A DNA stretch of 64,000 nucleotides, from contig NC_010681.1 of NCBI RefSeq assembly GCF_000020125.1, positions 1,426,001 to 1,490,000 of the forward strand. The letters run 5' to 3'. Below the pieces are notes generated by a model. The model did no database searches. It had not been told where the DNA came from and saw nothing but the letters and a program-made list of their open reading frames with translations. Position numbers and translations under genes: made by a program. Below are positions 25,981-36,101 of the stretch, piece by piece. Numbering within the stretch: the first letter of the stretch is position 1; each line of letters starts with the position of its first letter. Source of the stretch: Paraburkholderia phytofirmans PsJN (GTDB taxonomy: Bacteria; Pseudomonadota; Gammaproteobacteria; Burkholderiales; Burkholderiaceae).

Positions 25981-27450
25981 TCACATCAGCACAATATCGT
26001 ACTGCTCCTGACTCAAATTCGACTCCACCTGCAGCGACACCGGCTTGCCAATAAAATCAATCAGCATCGCCAGATGCTGCGACTCTTCCTCGAGAAACAG
26101 ATCGATCACCTGCTGCGACGCCACCACGCGAAACTCGCGCGGATTGAACTGCCGCGACTCGCGCAGAATCTCGCGCAGCACGTCGTAGCACACCGTTCGC
26201 GGCGTCTTGACCTGCCCCTTGCCCTGGCAAACCGGACAAGGCTCGCACAGCACATGCGCGAGAGACTCACGCGTACGCTTGCGCGTCATCTCCACGAGGC
26301 CGAGCTGCGAGAACCCGTTCACCGTCACACGCGTGCGATCGCGCGACAGCGCCTTCTTCAATTCGCCCAGCACCTGATCGCGATGCTCGACGTTCTCCAT
26401 ATCGATAAAGTCGATAATGATCACGCCGCCCAGATTGCGCAGACGCAATTGCCGCGCAATGGTGTGCGCGGCTTCGAGGTTGGTCTTGAAGATCGTATCG
26501 TCGAAGTTGCGCGCCCCGACGTAGCCGCCGGTATTCACGTCGATGGTCGTCATCGCTTCGGTCTGGTCGATCACGAGATAACCGCCTGACTTCAGATCCA
26601 CCCGGCGCGACAACGCGCGCTGAATTTCCGCCTCGATGTTGTACAGATCGAAGAGCGGCCGCTCGCCGGTGTAGTGGTGCAGCTTGGACGACACCGCCGG
26701 CGTGAACTCGGCCGCGAAATCGGCCAGCATCTGATACGTCTCGCGCGAGTCGACCTGAATGCGCGACGACTCGTCGTTGACGAAATCGCGCAGCACGCGT
26801 TGCGCGAGATTCAGATCCTGATACAGCAGACTGGTTGGCGGCATGCGCTGACCTTGCGACAGAATCGTCGCCCACGTCTTGCGCAGATACGCGACGTCGC
26901 CGGCCAGCTCTTCGCTGGTCGCATCTTCCGCGATGGTGCGCACGATGTAGCCGCCTTTCTCATCGGCGGGCAGCACGGCGGTCAGACGCGCACGCACGGC
27001 TTCACGTTCGGCTTCGCTCTCGATCTTCTGCGAGATGCCGATATGCGGCTCCTGCGGCAGATACACGAGCGTGCGCCCGGCAATGCTCACTTGCGTGGAT
27101 AGCCGTGCGCCCTTGGTGCCGATCGGATCCTTCACGACCTGCACCATCAGCGTCTGGCCTTCGAAGACGATTTTCTCGATCGGCTGATGCGGTGTCTGAT
27201 GCTGCGGCTCGCCGGCAATGCGCGGGTGCCAGATGTCGGCGACGTGAAGGAACGCGGCGCGTTCCAGACCGATGTCGATGAAGGCGGATTGCATGCCCGG
27301 CAACACGCGTACGACCTTGCCGAGATAGACGTTGCCGACGCGGCCACGCGACAGCGTTCGTTCGACGTGAAGTTCCTGGACGGCGCCTTGCTGGACCAGC
27401 GCGACGCGCGTTTCCTGCGGCGTGACATTGATCAGGATTTCTTCATTCAT
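25981..27450 (-). CDS. rng: Ribonuclease G
   Basis: The protein has 489 residues, the usual RNase G length and shorter than RNase E. The S1 domain is near 35-120 (SRGRVGNVYLGKVVRVLPG). The catalytic region has the metal-binding aspartates in TIDVNTGGYVG and IDFIDMENVEHR, and the zinc-link pair CEPCPVCQGKGQ near 400. It trims the 5' end of 16S rRNA and degrades some mRNAs from their 5' monophosphate end. It is cytoplasmic. It starts a minus-strand run with maf and rlmH. A partial AraC remnant lies beyond its 3' end. Confidence 0.96.
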   Translation of the reverse strand: MNEEILINVTPQETRVALVQQGAVQELHVERTLSRGRVGNVYLGKVVRVLPGMQSAFIDIGLERAAFLHVADIWHPRIAGEPQHQTPHQPIEKIVFEGQTLMVQVVKDPIGTKGARLSTQVSIAGRTLVYLPQEPHIGISQKIESEAEREAVRARLTAVLPADEKGGYIVRTIAEDATSEELAGDVAYLRKTWATILSQGQRMPPTSLLYQDLNLAQRVLRDFVNDESSRIQVDSRETYQMLADFAAEFTPAVSSKLHHYTGERPLFDLYNIEAEIQRALSRRVDLKSGGYLVIDQTEAMTTIDVNTGGYVGARNFDDTIFKTNLEAAHTIARQLRLRNLGGVIIIDFIDMENVEHRDQVLGELKKALSRDRTRVTVNGFSQLGLVEMTRKRTRESLAHVLCEPCPVCQGKGQVKTPRTVCYDVLREILRESRQFNPREFRVVASQQVIDLFLEEESQHLAMLIDFIGKPVSLQVESNLSQEQYDIVLM

Positions 27451-27459
27451 GGTGTTATT

Positions 27460-28089
27460 TTAGAAGTCGATGCGCGCTGCACGCAGGAGGGCAGCGCATT
27501 CAAAAAGCGGCAAACCCATGATACCTGAATAGGACCCGTCGATATGCTCGATAAACTCCGCGGCGCGCCCCTGCACACCGTACGCGCCCGCCTTGCCGAG
27601 CGGCTCGCCGCTCGCCGCATAGCGGCGGATCGCGTCTGCGTGCAGTGCAGCAAAACGCACCTTCGATACGGATAGCGCGGCGGGCAGCAACGTGCCCTCG
27701 GCATCGACCACGGCCACGGCTGTCAGCACTTCGTGATCGCGGCCGGCGAGGCGCTTGAGCATCGCGACGGCGTCGTCGGCATCGACGGGCTTGCCGAGTA
27801 TCGCGTCGTCGATCGTGACGGTTGTATCCGCAACCAGAATCGGCCGCGCTGCGTGGCCGCCGGCCACGAGGCGCGCGCGCGCCGCATGCGCCTTGGCGAC
27901 GCACACCCGCTGCACGTAGTCGTGCGCGCGTTCGCCGGGCAGTTCGGCTTCGAGCGCTTCGGCGTCTTCATCGGGGCGCGGCAGCAGCAGTTCGAAACGC
28001 ACGCCGAGCTGTTGCAACAGCTCCTGGCGGCGTGGACTCTGCGAAGCGAGGTAGACGAACGGATGCAGCGAAGCGGCGGACGTGGACAT
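27460..28089 (-). CDS. maf: Maf-like nucleotide pyrophosphatase
   Basis: The protein has 209 residues. The Maf signature [16 protein letters not shown] is at about 14-29, followed by [15 protein letters not shown] and [11 protein letters not shown]. It belongs to the YhdE/YceF group, which hydrolyses dTTP and UTP (or m7GTP) to monophosphates and thus removes modified nucleotides. It lies 9 bp before the start of RNase G on the same strand, and such pairing with rng is common in betaproteobacteria. Confidence 0.92.
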   Translation of the reverse strand: MSTSAASLHPFVYLASQSPRRQELLQQLGVRFELLLPRPDEDAEALEAELPGERAHDYVQRVCVAKAHAARARLVAGGHAARPILVADTTVTIDDAILGKPVDADDAVAMLKRLAGRDHEVLTAVAVVDAEGTLLPAALSVSKVRFAALHADAIRRYAASGEPLGKAGAYGVQGRAAEFIEHIDGSYSGIMGLPLFECAALLRAARIDF

Positions 28090-28458
28090 GAACAGGTCTC
28101 GATGAAGCGGATTGCGTGAGGGCGCGACGGGCGTCGGGCGTCGATCGGTGCGGTGGGAAAATCGTTAGTGCGAGCATGACGACGCATACCGCGCGCACGT
28201 TGTTGTGCACGCCAGCATACGCGTCGCTTAACGCCGCAAATCGGCCGCCTCCACAGACGCCTTCATTGCGGATATCTTGCGCGGACCGAACAACATGGCG
28301 AAGGCGCGATTCTACGTGCGATACGAGGCGCGACTACGAGGCGCGATTTGGTGTCGCGACCGCAACCGGCACCCGCAACAAGCACCCGCAACATGCGCCG
28401 GCAATCCTCGACGCAATCCGCGCTCGCGCCCGCGCATTCTCCGCGCAGCCGCGTTCGC
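28090..28458. other. Gap between maf and rlmH, with short tandem repeats
   Basis: No gene is supported in these 369 bases. It contains two pairs of adjacent 13-base direct repeats (see the repeat feature) and a GC-rich upstream part for maf. Open frames on both strands have no family features. The genes on both sides are on the minus strand, so the gap should hold the maf promoter. Confidence 0.5.
28322..28394. repeat. Two adjacent tandem 13-mer pairs
   Basis: TACGAGGCGCGAC and TACGAGGCGCGAT lie directly side by side (28322-28347). GCACCCGCAACAA and GCACCCGCAACAT follow at 28369-28394. Each pair differs only at its last base. The function is unknown; slippage repeats are the simplest explanation. 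Confidence 0.55.
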
Positions 28459-28929
28459 TCACACGCGATGATAGGGGTGATTTTGCGTGATGGTCCACGC
28501 GCGGTAAAGCTGTTCGGCAAGCAGCACGCGGACCATCGCGTGCGGCAAGGTCAGGCTGGAGACGCGCAGCAGCATATCGGAACGCGCTTTCAACTGAGGA
28601 TCGAGCCCATCGGCGCCGCCGATCAGGAACGCCACGTCGCGGCCGTCCTGCTGCCAGCCGGGCAGGGCGCCGGCGAGCTGCATGGTGGTCCAGTCCTTGC
28701 CGCGTTCGTCGAGCGCGACAATGCGCGCGTTCTTCGGCAACGCGGCTTCGATTTTCAGCCGCTCGGCGGCCATCACGCTGTCCGCCTGCCGTCCCGACGA
28801 GCGCTGCTCGGGTTTGATTTCGCGCAACTCGATGCGCAGCTCGGGCGGCATGCGCTTCGTGTATTCGTCGAAGCCGGTGGCGATCCAGTCCGGCATCTTG
28901 TGGCCGACGGCGAGGATATGCAGTTTCAT
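28459..28929 (-). CDS. rlmH: 23S rRNA (pseudouridine1915-N3) methyltransferase
   Basis: The protein has 156 residues, the standard SPOUT-fold RlmH length. The start [16 protein letters not shown] is typical, with [11 protein letters not shown] as the AdoMet knot loop and a C-terminal [18 protein letters not shown], the strictly conserved tail. It methylates pseudouridine 1915 in helix 69 of 23S rRNA on assembled 70S ribosomes. It lies next to rsfS (75 bp), the gene pair found in most bacteria. Confidence 0.96.
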   Translation of the reverse strand: MKLHILAVGHKMPDWIATGFDEYTKRMPPELRIELREIKPEQRSSGRQADSVMAAERLKIEAALPKNARIVALDERGKDWTTMQLAGALPGWQQDGRDVAFLIGGADGLDPQLKARSDMLLRVSSLTLPHAMVRVLLAEQLYRAWTITQNHPYHRV

Positions 28930-29003
28930 GACGGATCGAAAAACGCGAATGTCATCACGGACCAGAGCGTTGTGAAGCGCCCGCGGCCCGCCGGCTGACT
29001 GAC

Positions 29004-29468
29004 TTACTTGCGGCGTGCGGCCGTCTTGCGCGCGGGCTTCTTCACGGCCGGCGCTGCTTCGAGTTCGTCCTCGTCCTCGTCTTCATCGGGTTCGCTCGAG
29101 CGCGCGCCGCCGAACGGATCCGGCGTGGACAGCTTGATGCGCACCGGCTTGTCGCCCCAGATTTCTTCGAGGTTGTAGTACTGGCGCAGCGCCGGTTGCA
29201 GGATGTGCACGATCGCGTCGCCGCAATCCACCAGCACCCATTCGCCGACGTCCTCGCCCTCGGTACTGACGATGTCGCCGCCGTTTTCCTTGACGCTCTC
29301 GCGCACGCTCGAAGCGAGCGCCTTGGTCTGGCGATTGGAGGTGCCGCTCGCGACGATCACGCGATCGAACAGCGCGGTCAGGTGGCTGGTGTTGAACACC
29401 TTGATGTCTTGCGCTTTGACGTCTTCGAGAGCGTCGACGATCACGCGTTGCAGTTTGCGAATATCCAT
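29004..29468 (-). CDS. rsfS: Ribosomal silencing factor RsfS
   Basis: The protein has 154 residues from ATG 29468. The core (about 1-115) has [40 protein letters not shown] and [17 protein letters not shown], the RsfS/Iojap fold. It binds uL14 and stops 50S and 30S subunits from joining in starvation. A C-terminal extension of about 35 residues is acidic then Lys/Arg-rich ([19 protein letters not shown]), seen in Burkholderia relatives. It is 5 bp downstream of nadD, so the two are cotranscribed. Confidence 0.94.
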   Translation of the reverse strand: MDIRKLQRVIVDALEDVKAQDIKVFNTSHLTALFDRVIVASGTSNRQTKALASSVRESVKENGGDIVSTEGEDVGEWVLVDCGDAIVHILQPALRQYYNLEEIWGDKPVRIKLSTPDPFGGARSSEPDEDEDEDELEAAPAVKKPARKTAARRK

Positions 29469-29473
29469 TGAGG

Positions 29474-30244
29474 TTACCGGTGGTACAGATGATGTTGAAG
29501 AATATAGTCCCACACCGCGGTGGGGACATGGCTCGCCGCCTGGTCTTGCTGTTCGTCGCCTGCGAGGGCGAGCCGCTGGCTTACCTGTTCGCGCAGATGC
29601 GCGCGAATGTCGGTGGCCGAAACGTTGAACGCAAGCGTCGTATCGATCAGCAAGTGGCCGCAGGGCGTGGCTTGCAGAACGTCGGCGCGGGCACGGCGCG
29701 CGTCGATTTCTTTTGCGACCACGGGCGGAATCGACGCGAGGTCGAAGCCGGGCCGCGTGGCCGCGCAAATATGCGCATAGTCGAACAGGCGCCGCCAGTC
29801 GCGCCATGTGTCGAGATGCACCAGTTGATCCGCGCCCATCAGGAGCGCAAGCGAGGCATCCTCGCCTTCACGTTCACGCCAGCGTTGCAGCGTGTCGACC
29901 GTGTAAGTCGGGCCGTCGTGCTCGATTTCGTCGGTCGCGACACGCACGGTCGCGCCCGGCAACGCGAGTTCGCTAGCCGCCGCGCGCGTCATGGCAAGCC
30001 GATGCACGGCCGGCGAGACGTCCGCTTTCTGCCAGGGCTGGCCGGCCGGCAACAGCACGAGTTCGGTCAATTTCAGCACGTGCGCGAAACGCCGCGCGAG
30101 CGCGAGGTGGCCGTCGTGGATCGGATCGAAAGTGCCGCCGAGCAGTCCGATCCGGCGAGGCAGGGCAACAGGATGAGCGTTCGGCTTCAGGTGAAGATCC
30201 TTTGTCGTGACGATGCGCGGTGCGGGCCTGAGCCTCACACCCAC
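29474..30244 (-). CDS. nadD: Nicotinate-nucleotide adenylyltransferase
   Basis: The protein has 256 residues from a GTG overlapping the hemF stop codon; a later GTG (13 codons in) could also start it. The nucleotidyltransferase motif [12 protein letters not shown] is at about 35-46, with [14 protein letters not shown] in the middle and a C-terminal SATDIRAHL equivalent to ISST-R. It makes nicotinate adenine dinucleotide from NaMN and ATP, the last-but-one step of NAD synthesis. It is a cytoplasmic enzyme. It is coupled to hemF upstream and rsfS downstream. Confidence 0.93.
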   Translation of the reverse strand: MGVRLRPAPRIVTTKDLHLKPNAHPVALPRRIGLLGGTFDPIHDGHLALARRFAHVLKLTELVLLPAGQPWQKADVSPAVHRLAMTRAAASELALPGATVRVATDEIEHDGPTYTVDTLQRWREREGEDASLALLMGADQLVHLDTWRDWRRLFDYAHICAATRPGFDLASIPPVVAKEIDARRARADVLQATPCGHLLIDTTLAFNVSATDIRAHLREQVSQRLALAGDEQQDQAASHVPTAVWDYILQHHLYHR

Positions 30245-31158
30245 TCGCGCGGCACGAGAAAATCGCTATAAAGACGCGCTTCCGGCGTGCCCGGTTCGGG
30301 GTGCCAGTTGTAGCGCCAGTTCACCACAGGCGGCATGGACATCAGGATCGATTCCGTGCGCCCGCCGCTCTGCAGCCCAAACAGTGTGCCACGGTCGAAG
30401 ACCAGATTGAACTCGACGTAGCGCCCGCGCCGGTAGGCCTGGAAATCGCGCTCGGCCTGACCGTACGGAATGTTGCGGCGCTTTTCGACGATCGGCAGGT
30501 ACGCTTTGAGGAACGCGTCGCCCACACTTTTGAGCATCGCGAACGATTGATCGAAGCCTGGCGCCGAAAAATCGTCGAAGAAAATTCCGCCGATGCCACG
30601 CGCTTCGTTGCGGTGCTTGAGGAAGAAATACTCGTCGCACCAGCGCTTGAAACTCGGGTAGAGGTCCGCGCCATAAGGCTGCAGCGCGTCGCGGCAGGTG
30701 CGATGGAAATGCCGCGCGTCTTCCTCGTAGCCGTAGTACGGCGTCAGATCCATGCCGCCGCCGAACCAGAACACCGGCTCTTCGCCGGGCTTGGTCGCGA
30801 TCAGCAGACGCACGTTCATATGCACGGTCGGGCAGTGCGGATTGTGCGGATGCAGCACGAGCGACACGCCCATCGCCTCGAAGCCGCGACCGGCCAGTTG
30901 CGGACGGGCCGCGCTCGCCGAACCTGGCAAGGCGTCGCCCGCGACGTCCGAGAAACCGATGCCGGCCCGCTCGAAGAACTTGCCGCCTTCCAGAATCCGC
31001 GTGTAGCCGCCGCCGCGCAGCTTCTCGCCGGGCGCCCGCTGCCATGCGTCGGTGGCGAACGGCGTGCCGTCGAACGCGCCGAGCGTGTCCGCGATATGCG
31101 TTTGCAGGCCTTGCAGCCAGCTGCGCACGGCCTGTGCGTCGTAGCTCGAATCGGTCAT
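30235..31158 (-). CDS. hemF: Oxygen-dependent coproporphyrinogen III oxidase
   Basis: The protein has 307 residues from ATG 31158; a GTG 24 bases upstream is possible but less like the family. It shows [63 protein letters not shown] and the C-terminal [17 protein letters not shown], all typical HemF segments. It converts coproporphyrinogen III to protoporphyrinogen IX with O2 in heme synthesis. It overlaps nadD by 10 bp. The purD gene follows upstream across a 327-bp gap on the same strand. Confidence 0.96.
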   Translation of the reverse strand: MTDSSYDAQAVRSWLQGLQTHIADTLGAFDGTPFATDAWQRAPGEKLRGGGYTRILEGGKFFERAGIGFSDVAGDALPGSASAARPQLAGRGFEAMGVSLVLHPHNPHCPTVHMNVRLLIATKPGEEPVFWFGGGMDLTPYYGYEEDARHFHRTCRDALQPYGADLYPSFKRWCDEYFFLKHRNEARGIGGIFFDDFSAPGFDQSFAMLKSVGDAFLKAYLPIVEKRRNIPYGQAERDFQAYRRGRYVEFNLVFDRGTLFGLQSGGRTESILMSMPPVVNWRYNWHPEPGTPEARLYSDFLVPREWV

Positions 31159-31485
31159 GAATGCAGATGCTGAGGGCGGCACGCTTATCGTGCCGCAGGT
31201 TCTTCGTGAAGGGCGACGGCCGGGCCCGCGTCAGGGTGAATCTTGCGAAGGCGCGGCCATACGGGGTTTCGCTTCGGGCGGGAAACTGCCGCCGAGGCGG
31301 GCTTTGGTCAGGTCACGTTGGGCTCGTGCCGGTTCATATCGGCCCACCACCTGCGGCGGGCGTGGCCACCGGTGCAAAGCGTGACGCAACGCGACGTAAG
31401 GCGACGCAAACGCGACGCAAAACCCGTCGCGAAAACCCGCAGTGTAGCGCCGTTGGCGCCGCACGCGGGCGAGTGGGGTCGTCCC
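31159..31485. other. Gap between hemF and purD with short direct repeats
   Basis: No gene is supported. A run of four related units (gtgacgcaac, gcgacgtaag, gcgacgcaaac, gcgacgcaaaac) spans 31381-31423. This region must contain the hemF promoter. Nothing else of note was seen. Confidence 0.5.
31381..31423. repeat. Four near-tandem GCGACGCAA units
   Basis: Four units of 10-12 bases share the core G-GACGCAA (one has GCGACGTAAG). They lie about 225 bases upstream of the hemF start. The role is unknown, and slippage is likely. Confidence 0.5.
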
Positions 31486-32784
31486 TCAGTGCTTGCCGTC
31501 CGTCTTGACGTCGTGCTTGCGGTTCAACGCACGGTAGCCGATGTCGCGGCGATACTGCATGCCGTCGAACGAGATCTGGTTGATCGTTTCATACGCGACC
31601 GACTGCGCGCTGCGCACCGAATCCGCCAGACCCACCACGCACAGCACGCGGCCGCCCGAGGTGGTCAGCTTGCCGTCCGCCAGCGTGGTGCCCGCGTGAA
31701 ACGTGACCGAATCCGCGGTTTCAGCGGGAATGTCGTTGATGCGATCGCCCTTGCGCGGCGTGTCCGGATAGTTGTACGCGGCAAGCACGACGCCGAGCGC
31801 GGTGCGGCGATCCCACTCCAGTTCCACCGTATCGAGCGTGCCGGCGATGGCCTGCTCGACCACCTTCGAATAGTCGCCCTTCAGACGCGCCATGATCGGC
31901 TGCGTTTCGGGGTCGCCCATGCGGCAGTTAAATTCGAGCGTTTTCGGATTGCCTTGCGCGTCGATCATCAGACCGGCGTACAGGAAACCGGTGTAGCGGA
32001 TGCCTTCCTTCTCCATGCCGCGTACCGTAGGCAGGATGATTTCGCGCATCACGCGGGCGTGCAGTTGCGGCGTGACGATCGGCGCGGGCGAGTAGGCGCC
32101 CATGCCGCCCGTGTTCGGACCCTGGTCGCCGTCGAGCAGACGCTTGTGATCCTGGCTCGACGCGAGCGCCAGCACATGTTTGCCGTCGACCATCACGATG
32201 AAGCTCGCTTCCTCGCCGGCGAGGAATTCCTCGATCACGACACGCGCGCCGGCGTCGCCGAGCTTGTTGTCCGACAGCATCATGTCGACCGCGGCGTGCG
32301 CTTCTTCCAGCGTTTGCGCAACCACCACGCCCTTGCCCGCAGCGAGGCCGTCGGCCTTGATGACGATCGGCGCGCCCTTGGCGTCGAGATAGGCGTGCGC
32401 GGCGGCGACGTCGGCGAAGGTTTCGTATTCGGCCGTCGGGATCGCGTGGCGCTTCATGAACGCCTTGGCGAAGTCTTTCGAGCTTTCCAGCTGAGCGGCT
32501 TCTTTGGTCGGCCCGAAAATCTTCAGACCGCGCGAGCGGAACAGATTGACGATGCCAGCCGCCAGCGGCGCCTCCGGCCCGACCAGCGTGAACGCGATCT
32601 GTTCCTGTTCGACGAAATCGGCGAGCGCAGCCGGGTCCGTGATGTTGAGGTTGCGCAGACGCTCGTCCTGGGCGGTGCCGCCGTTGCCCGGAGCAACGTA
32701 GACGAGCTGAACCCGCGGCGATTGCGCGAGCTTCCATGCGAGTGCATGTTCGCGACCGCCGGAACCGACGACGAGTAACTTCAT
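31486..32784 (-). CDS. purD: Phosphoribosylamine-glycine ligase
   Basis: The protein has 432 residues, the expected GARS length. It starts MKLLVVGSGGREHALAWKL. The ATP-grasp region has PIVIKADGLAAGKGVVVAQ and an EEFLAGEEASFIVMVDG loop, with metal-binding EFNCRMGDPETQ near 295. It ligates phosphoribosylamine and glycine to make GAR, the second step of purine synthesis. There is no linked pur gene in the window. Confidence 0.96.
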   Translation of the reverse strand: MKLLVVGSGGREHALAWKLAQSPRVQLVYVAPGNGGTAQDERLRNLNITDPAALADFVEQEQIAFTLVGPEAPLAAGIVNLFRSRGLKIFGPTKEAAQLESSKDFAKAFMKRHAIPTAEYETFADVAAAHAYLDAKGAPIVIKADGLAAGKGVVVAQTLEEAHAAVDMMLSDNKLGDAGARVVIEEFLAGEEASFIVMVDGKHVLALASSQDHKRLLDGDQGPNTGGMGAYSPAPIVTPQLHARVMREIILPTVRGMEKEGIRYTGFLYAGLMIDAQGNPKTLEFNCRMGDPETQPIMARLKGDYSKVVEQAIAGTLDTVELEWDRRTALGVVLAAYNYPDTPRKGDRINDIPAETADSVTFHAGTTLADGKLTTSGGRVLCVVGLADSVRSAQSVAYETINQISFDGMQYRRDIGYRALNRKHDVKTDGKH

Positions 32785-33031
32785 GTGAATCCCCGAGACT
32801 TAAAAACCATAAACGGCTGACGCAGCACGCTCAGCCGTGGAAAGACAGCAAGGTTCGCATGAGGCCCGCAGCAGCCGGTGGCGGCGCGCAGGGCACAGTG
32901 CGAACCCGGGTGGTCGCGCGGCGTGAGGCAACACGCACGCCCGCTCAGCAACGACGCGAGGGCCGGCCGGCGGCGCTGGCGCGGTGCGAGGCAAGTGCAT
33001 GCGCCACGCAACACGCGCCGCCGGGGCGCGC

Positions 33032-33760
33032 TCATTCGTCGGCGATCGCGGCGTTTGTATAGACTTCCTGCACGTCGTCCAGATTCTCCAGCGCGTCGAG
33101 CAGCTTCTGCATTTTCACGGCGTCTTCGCCGGTGAACTCGACTTCCGTCTGAGGTTTCATCGTCACCTCGGCCAGTTCGGCCTTGAAGCCGGCGGCTTCC
33201 AGCGCCGACTTCACCTTCGGAAAGTCGTTCGGCGGGCACAGCACTTCGATGCTGCCGTCGTCATTCGTGACGACGTCGTCGGCGCCGGCTTCGAGCGCGG
33301 CTTCCATCAGCTTGTCTTCCGCCGTGCCGGGCGCGAACAGGAATTGGCCGACGTGATCGAACATGAACGACACCGAGCCGTCCGTGCCCATGTTGCCGCC
33401 GTTCTTCGAGAACGCGTGACGCACTTCCGCCACCGTGCGCGTGCGGTTGTCGGTCATGGTGTCGACAATCACCGCCGCGCCGCCGATGCCGTAGCCTTCG
33501 TAGCGGATTTCTTCGTAGCTTGCGCCGTCCACGCCGCCCACGCCACGCTGGATTGCGCGATTGACGTTATCTTTCGGCATGTTGGCGTCGTACGCCTTTT
33601 CGACGGCGAGCCGCAGGCGCGGGTTCGAGTCGATGTCGCCGCCGCCCATGCGAGCCGCGACCTGGATTTCCTTGATGAGCCGCGTCCAGACCTTGCCGCG
33701 CTTGGCGTCGGCCGCTGCTTTCTTATGCTTGATGTTGGCCCATTTCGAATGACCCGCCAT
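33032..33760 (-). CDS. YebC/PmpR-family protein
   Basis: The protein has 242 residues from ATG 33760 ([18 protein letters not shown]). It contains [20 protein letters not shown], the [20 protein letters not shown] core and the [14 protein letters not shown] loop, standard for YebC/TACO1. Relatives act either as DNA-binding regulators or as ribosome factors that relieve proline stalling. Which applies here cannot be told. Upstream there is a 484-bp gap with no gene. Confidence 0.94.
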   Translation of the reverse strand: MAGHSKWANIKHKKAAADAKRGKVWTRLIKEIQVAARMGGGDIDSNPRLRLAVEKAYDANMPKDNVNRAIQRGVGGVDGASYEEIRYEGYGIGGAAVIVDTMTDNRTRTVAEVRHAFSKNGGNMGTDGSVSFMFDHVGQFLFAPGTAEDKLMEAALEAGADDVVTNDDGSIEVLCPPNDFPKVKSALEAAGFKAELAEVTMKPQTEVEFTGEDAVKMQKLLDALENLDDVQEVYTNAAIADE

Positions 33761-34244
33761 ACCTATTCTCCATCGCGCGCGCCGCTGGGGCGCACGCATT
33801 ATGCAATTGTCGTTGCGATGTCGGGCGCTTGCTCGTGTTCGCGCGCCGTGCGCGCGTTCGCGGTGTTGTGCGCCTCGCTGTCAAACCGCCCGCTGCCTGA
33901 CGGCCCAGCTCAACTGTTCGTGGCCGACCGCCCGTGGCTGAGCGTTTCGCGCCTGATCACGGCCAGCCGGGTCCGGCTGGCGGGACCGCGAGTTCGCAGC
34001 GCGATTGGGACGGGGAGGTGCGGCTGGCGCGCGGCAAACGCCGCGCCGGCCTGCCAGGCCCCGCGAAAGGCGCGATGCGCCAGGCGGTGTGGTCAACGGT
34101 AATGCGAGTTGAGCCGCTCTTTGAGCGGATTCGAATTTTATCACGCCGCAAGGGGGCGGCAGAGGACGAGATAGCGGCCATCGCCGCGAAAAGTGCGTGG
34201 CGACGGCGGGTGGCGCACGCCGTCGCGCGCTTTTCAGGCCGCGT
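33761..34244. other. 484-bp gap upstream of yebC, downstream of upp
   Basis: No gene is supported. Near 34112-34126 there is a CCGCTC-TTT-GAGCGG hairpin followed by an AT-rich patch (GAATTTTATC). Read on the minus strand the patch is GATAAAATTC, a possible -10 region of the yebC promoter. The longer plus-strand frames lack homology features. Confidence 0.45.
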
Positions 34245-34895
34245 TCAGTTCTTCGTGCCGAACAGACGGTCGCCGGCGTCGCCGAGACCCGGCACGATGT
34301 ACGCATGCTCGTTCAGATGCGAATCGAGCGAGGCGACATACAGCTTGACGTCCGGATGGGCGTCCTGGAACACCTGCACGCCTTCGGGCGCGGCGACCAG
34401 CGCGAGGAACATGATGTTCTCGCCGGCCACATTGCGGCGCTTGAGCACGTCGACCGCGTGCACGGCGGAATAGCCGGTCGCGACCATCGGATCGCACAGA
34501 ATGAACACGCGGTCTTCGAGGTCGGGCAGGCGCACCAGATATTCCACCGGCCGATGGTCCTCGGCGCGATACACGCCGATGTGGCCCACCCGCGCCGACG
34601 GCACCAGTTCCAGCAGGCCGTCCGACATGCCGATGCCGGCCCGCAGCACCGGCACGATCGCCAGTTTCTTGCCGGCGATCACCGGCGCGTCGATCTCGAC
34701 GAGCGGCGTGGTCAGGCGGCGCGTGGTCATGGGCAGGTTGCGGGTGATTTCATAGCCCATCAGCAGCGTGATTTCGCGCAGCAGTTCGCGGAACGTGCGA
34801 GTCGAGGTATCCCGGTCGCGCATATGCGACAGCTTGTGCTGGATCAGCGGGTGATCGAGGATGAAGAGATTGGGAAAACGGCTGTCCTGGGTCAT
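34245..34895 (-). CDS. upp: Uracil phosphoribosyltransferase
   Basis: The protein has 216 residues, typical of UPRTases. It starts [21 protein letters not shown]. The PRPP-binding loop is [19 protein letters not shown], and the uracil-binding tail is [16 protein letters not shown]. It makes UMP from uracil and PRPP in pyrimidine salvage and is cytoplasmic. It is divergent from the SDR gene across 363 bp. No uraA permease gene is adjacent. Confidence 0.96.
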   Translation of the reverse strand: MTQDSRFPNLFILDHPLIQHKLSHMRDRDTSTRTFRELLREITLLMGYEITRNLPMTTRRLTTPLVEIDAPVIAGKKLAIVPVLRAGIGMSDGLLELVPSARVGHIGVYRAEDHRPVEYLVRLPDLEDRVFILCDPMVATGYSAVHAVDVLKRRNVAGENIMFLALVAAPEGVQVFQDAHPDVKLYVASLDSHLNEHAYIVPGLGDAGDRLFGTKN

Positions 34896-35258
34896 GGCGG
34901 GTGCGCACGGGGCGGCTAGAGGGATCGGTTCGGCGCGCCGCGCGGCCGGAGAACCGGCTGGCTGGCGAACGCGCCACGGCGCAAGTTTACCGAAAGAGTG
35001 CCGCCCGAAGATACCGGAGATTGCACAGGCCCGGCACAGTCCGGCACCGATTCTTCTAGAATCGGGGAAACTTTTGCCGCGAGAGGGCCCTGGATTTGTC
35101 GCTGGGGTCGAGGCCGAGGGGCGAGCGCTCGAGGCGGTCCGCGGCTTCCCGAGAATGCTGCCTCAGACCTGTCGCAATGCGCCGAGCTTTACGGAACGTA
35201 GAAAACTTGCGGCGGCCCGGCGTTTTTCACGCGGCATAACTTCACGAGGAGAACACTG
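34896..35258. other. Divergent promoter region upp / SDR
   Basis: The 363 bases without a gene hold promoters for both flanking genes. A perfect hairpin/dyad CCGATTCT-TCT-AGAATCGG lies at 35047-35065 and overlaps a possible -10 (TAGAAT, 35057-35062) for the plus strand. No good -35 is visible. Confidence 0.45.
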
Positions 35259-36038
35259 ATGGACATGGGAATCGCAGGACGCACCGCGCTGGTCTGCGCG
35301 GCGAGCAAGGGCCTGGGGCGCGGCTGCGCGGAAGCGCTCTCCGCCGAAGGCGTCAACCTGACGATCGTCGCGCGCACCGCCGAGACGCTTGAGGCGACCG
35401 CGGCGGAGATCCGCAAGCAAAGCGGCGTGGAAGTGAAGACGGTGGCCTGCGACATCACCACGCCGGAAGGCCGCGCGGCGGCGCTCGCCGTGTGTCCGCA
35501 GCCGGACATTCTGGTTAACAACGCGGGCGGCCCGCCGCCCGGCGACTTCCGCGACTTCACGCATGAAGACTGGATCCGCGCGCTCGAGAGCAACATGCTC
35601 ACGCCCATCGAACTGATACGCGCGACCATCGACTCGATGAGCGCGAACGGTTACGGCCGCATCGTCAATATCACAAGTTCGGCGGTGAAGGCGCCGATCG
35701 ACGTGCTCGGCTTGTCCAACGGCGCGCGCTCGGGGCTGACCGGCTTCGTCGCGGGACTTGCGCGCAAGGTCGCGCCCACCGGCGTGACCATCAACAACCT
35801 GCTGCCGGGGCTGTTCGACACCGACCGCATCGGCGTCACTTTCCAGGCGCAGGCCAAGGCGCAAAACATTTCCGTCGACGAGGCGCGCAAGCAGCGCATG
35901 AAGACGATTCCCGCCGGCCGTTTCGGCACGCGCGAGGAATTCGGCGCCGCCTGCGCGTTTCTGTGCAGCGTGCATGCCGGCTATATCACCGGACAGAACT
36001 GGCTGATCGACGGCGGCGCCTATCCGGGCACGTTCTGA
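35259..36038 (+). CDS. SDR-family oxidoreductase
   Basis: The protein has 259 residues, with GAGGAGAACACTG before the ATG at 35259. The Rossmann motif is modified (ALVCAASKGLGRGCAEAL). NNAGGPPPGDF follows at about 87-97, and the catalytic Ser is in GRIVNITSSAVKAP. The usual YxxxK tyrosine position reads GLSNGARSGLTGF, so the Tyr and Lys appear replaced. A substituted active site is known in the 'atypical' SDR group that includes YciK/BacC-like members. NAD(P) binding is likely but the reaction is uncertain. It precedes mgsA by 63 bp on the same strand. Confidence 0.85.
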   Translation: MDMGIAGRTALVCAASKGLGRGCAEALSAEGVNLTIVARTAETLEATAAEIRKQSGVEVKTVACDITTPEGRAAALAVCPQPDILVNNAGGPPPGDFRDFTHEDWIRALESNMLTPIELIRATIDSMSANGYGRIVNITSSAVKAPIDVLGLSNGARSGLTGFVAGLARKVAPTGVTINNLLPGLFDTDRIGVTFQAQAKAQNISVDEARKQRMKTIPAGRFGTREEFGAACAFLCSVHAGYITGQNWLIDGGAYPGTF

Positions 36039-36101
36039 GCGGCCCATCATCGAGCGTCACCACAACAACGACAATCACAACGGTTTCAGGAGTCTTACGT
36101 C

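Noticed and set aside
34112..34126. CCGCTC-TTT-GAGCGG as a terminator of upp
   Set aside because: On the minus strand no T-run follows, and the distance from upp is over 100 bases.
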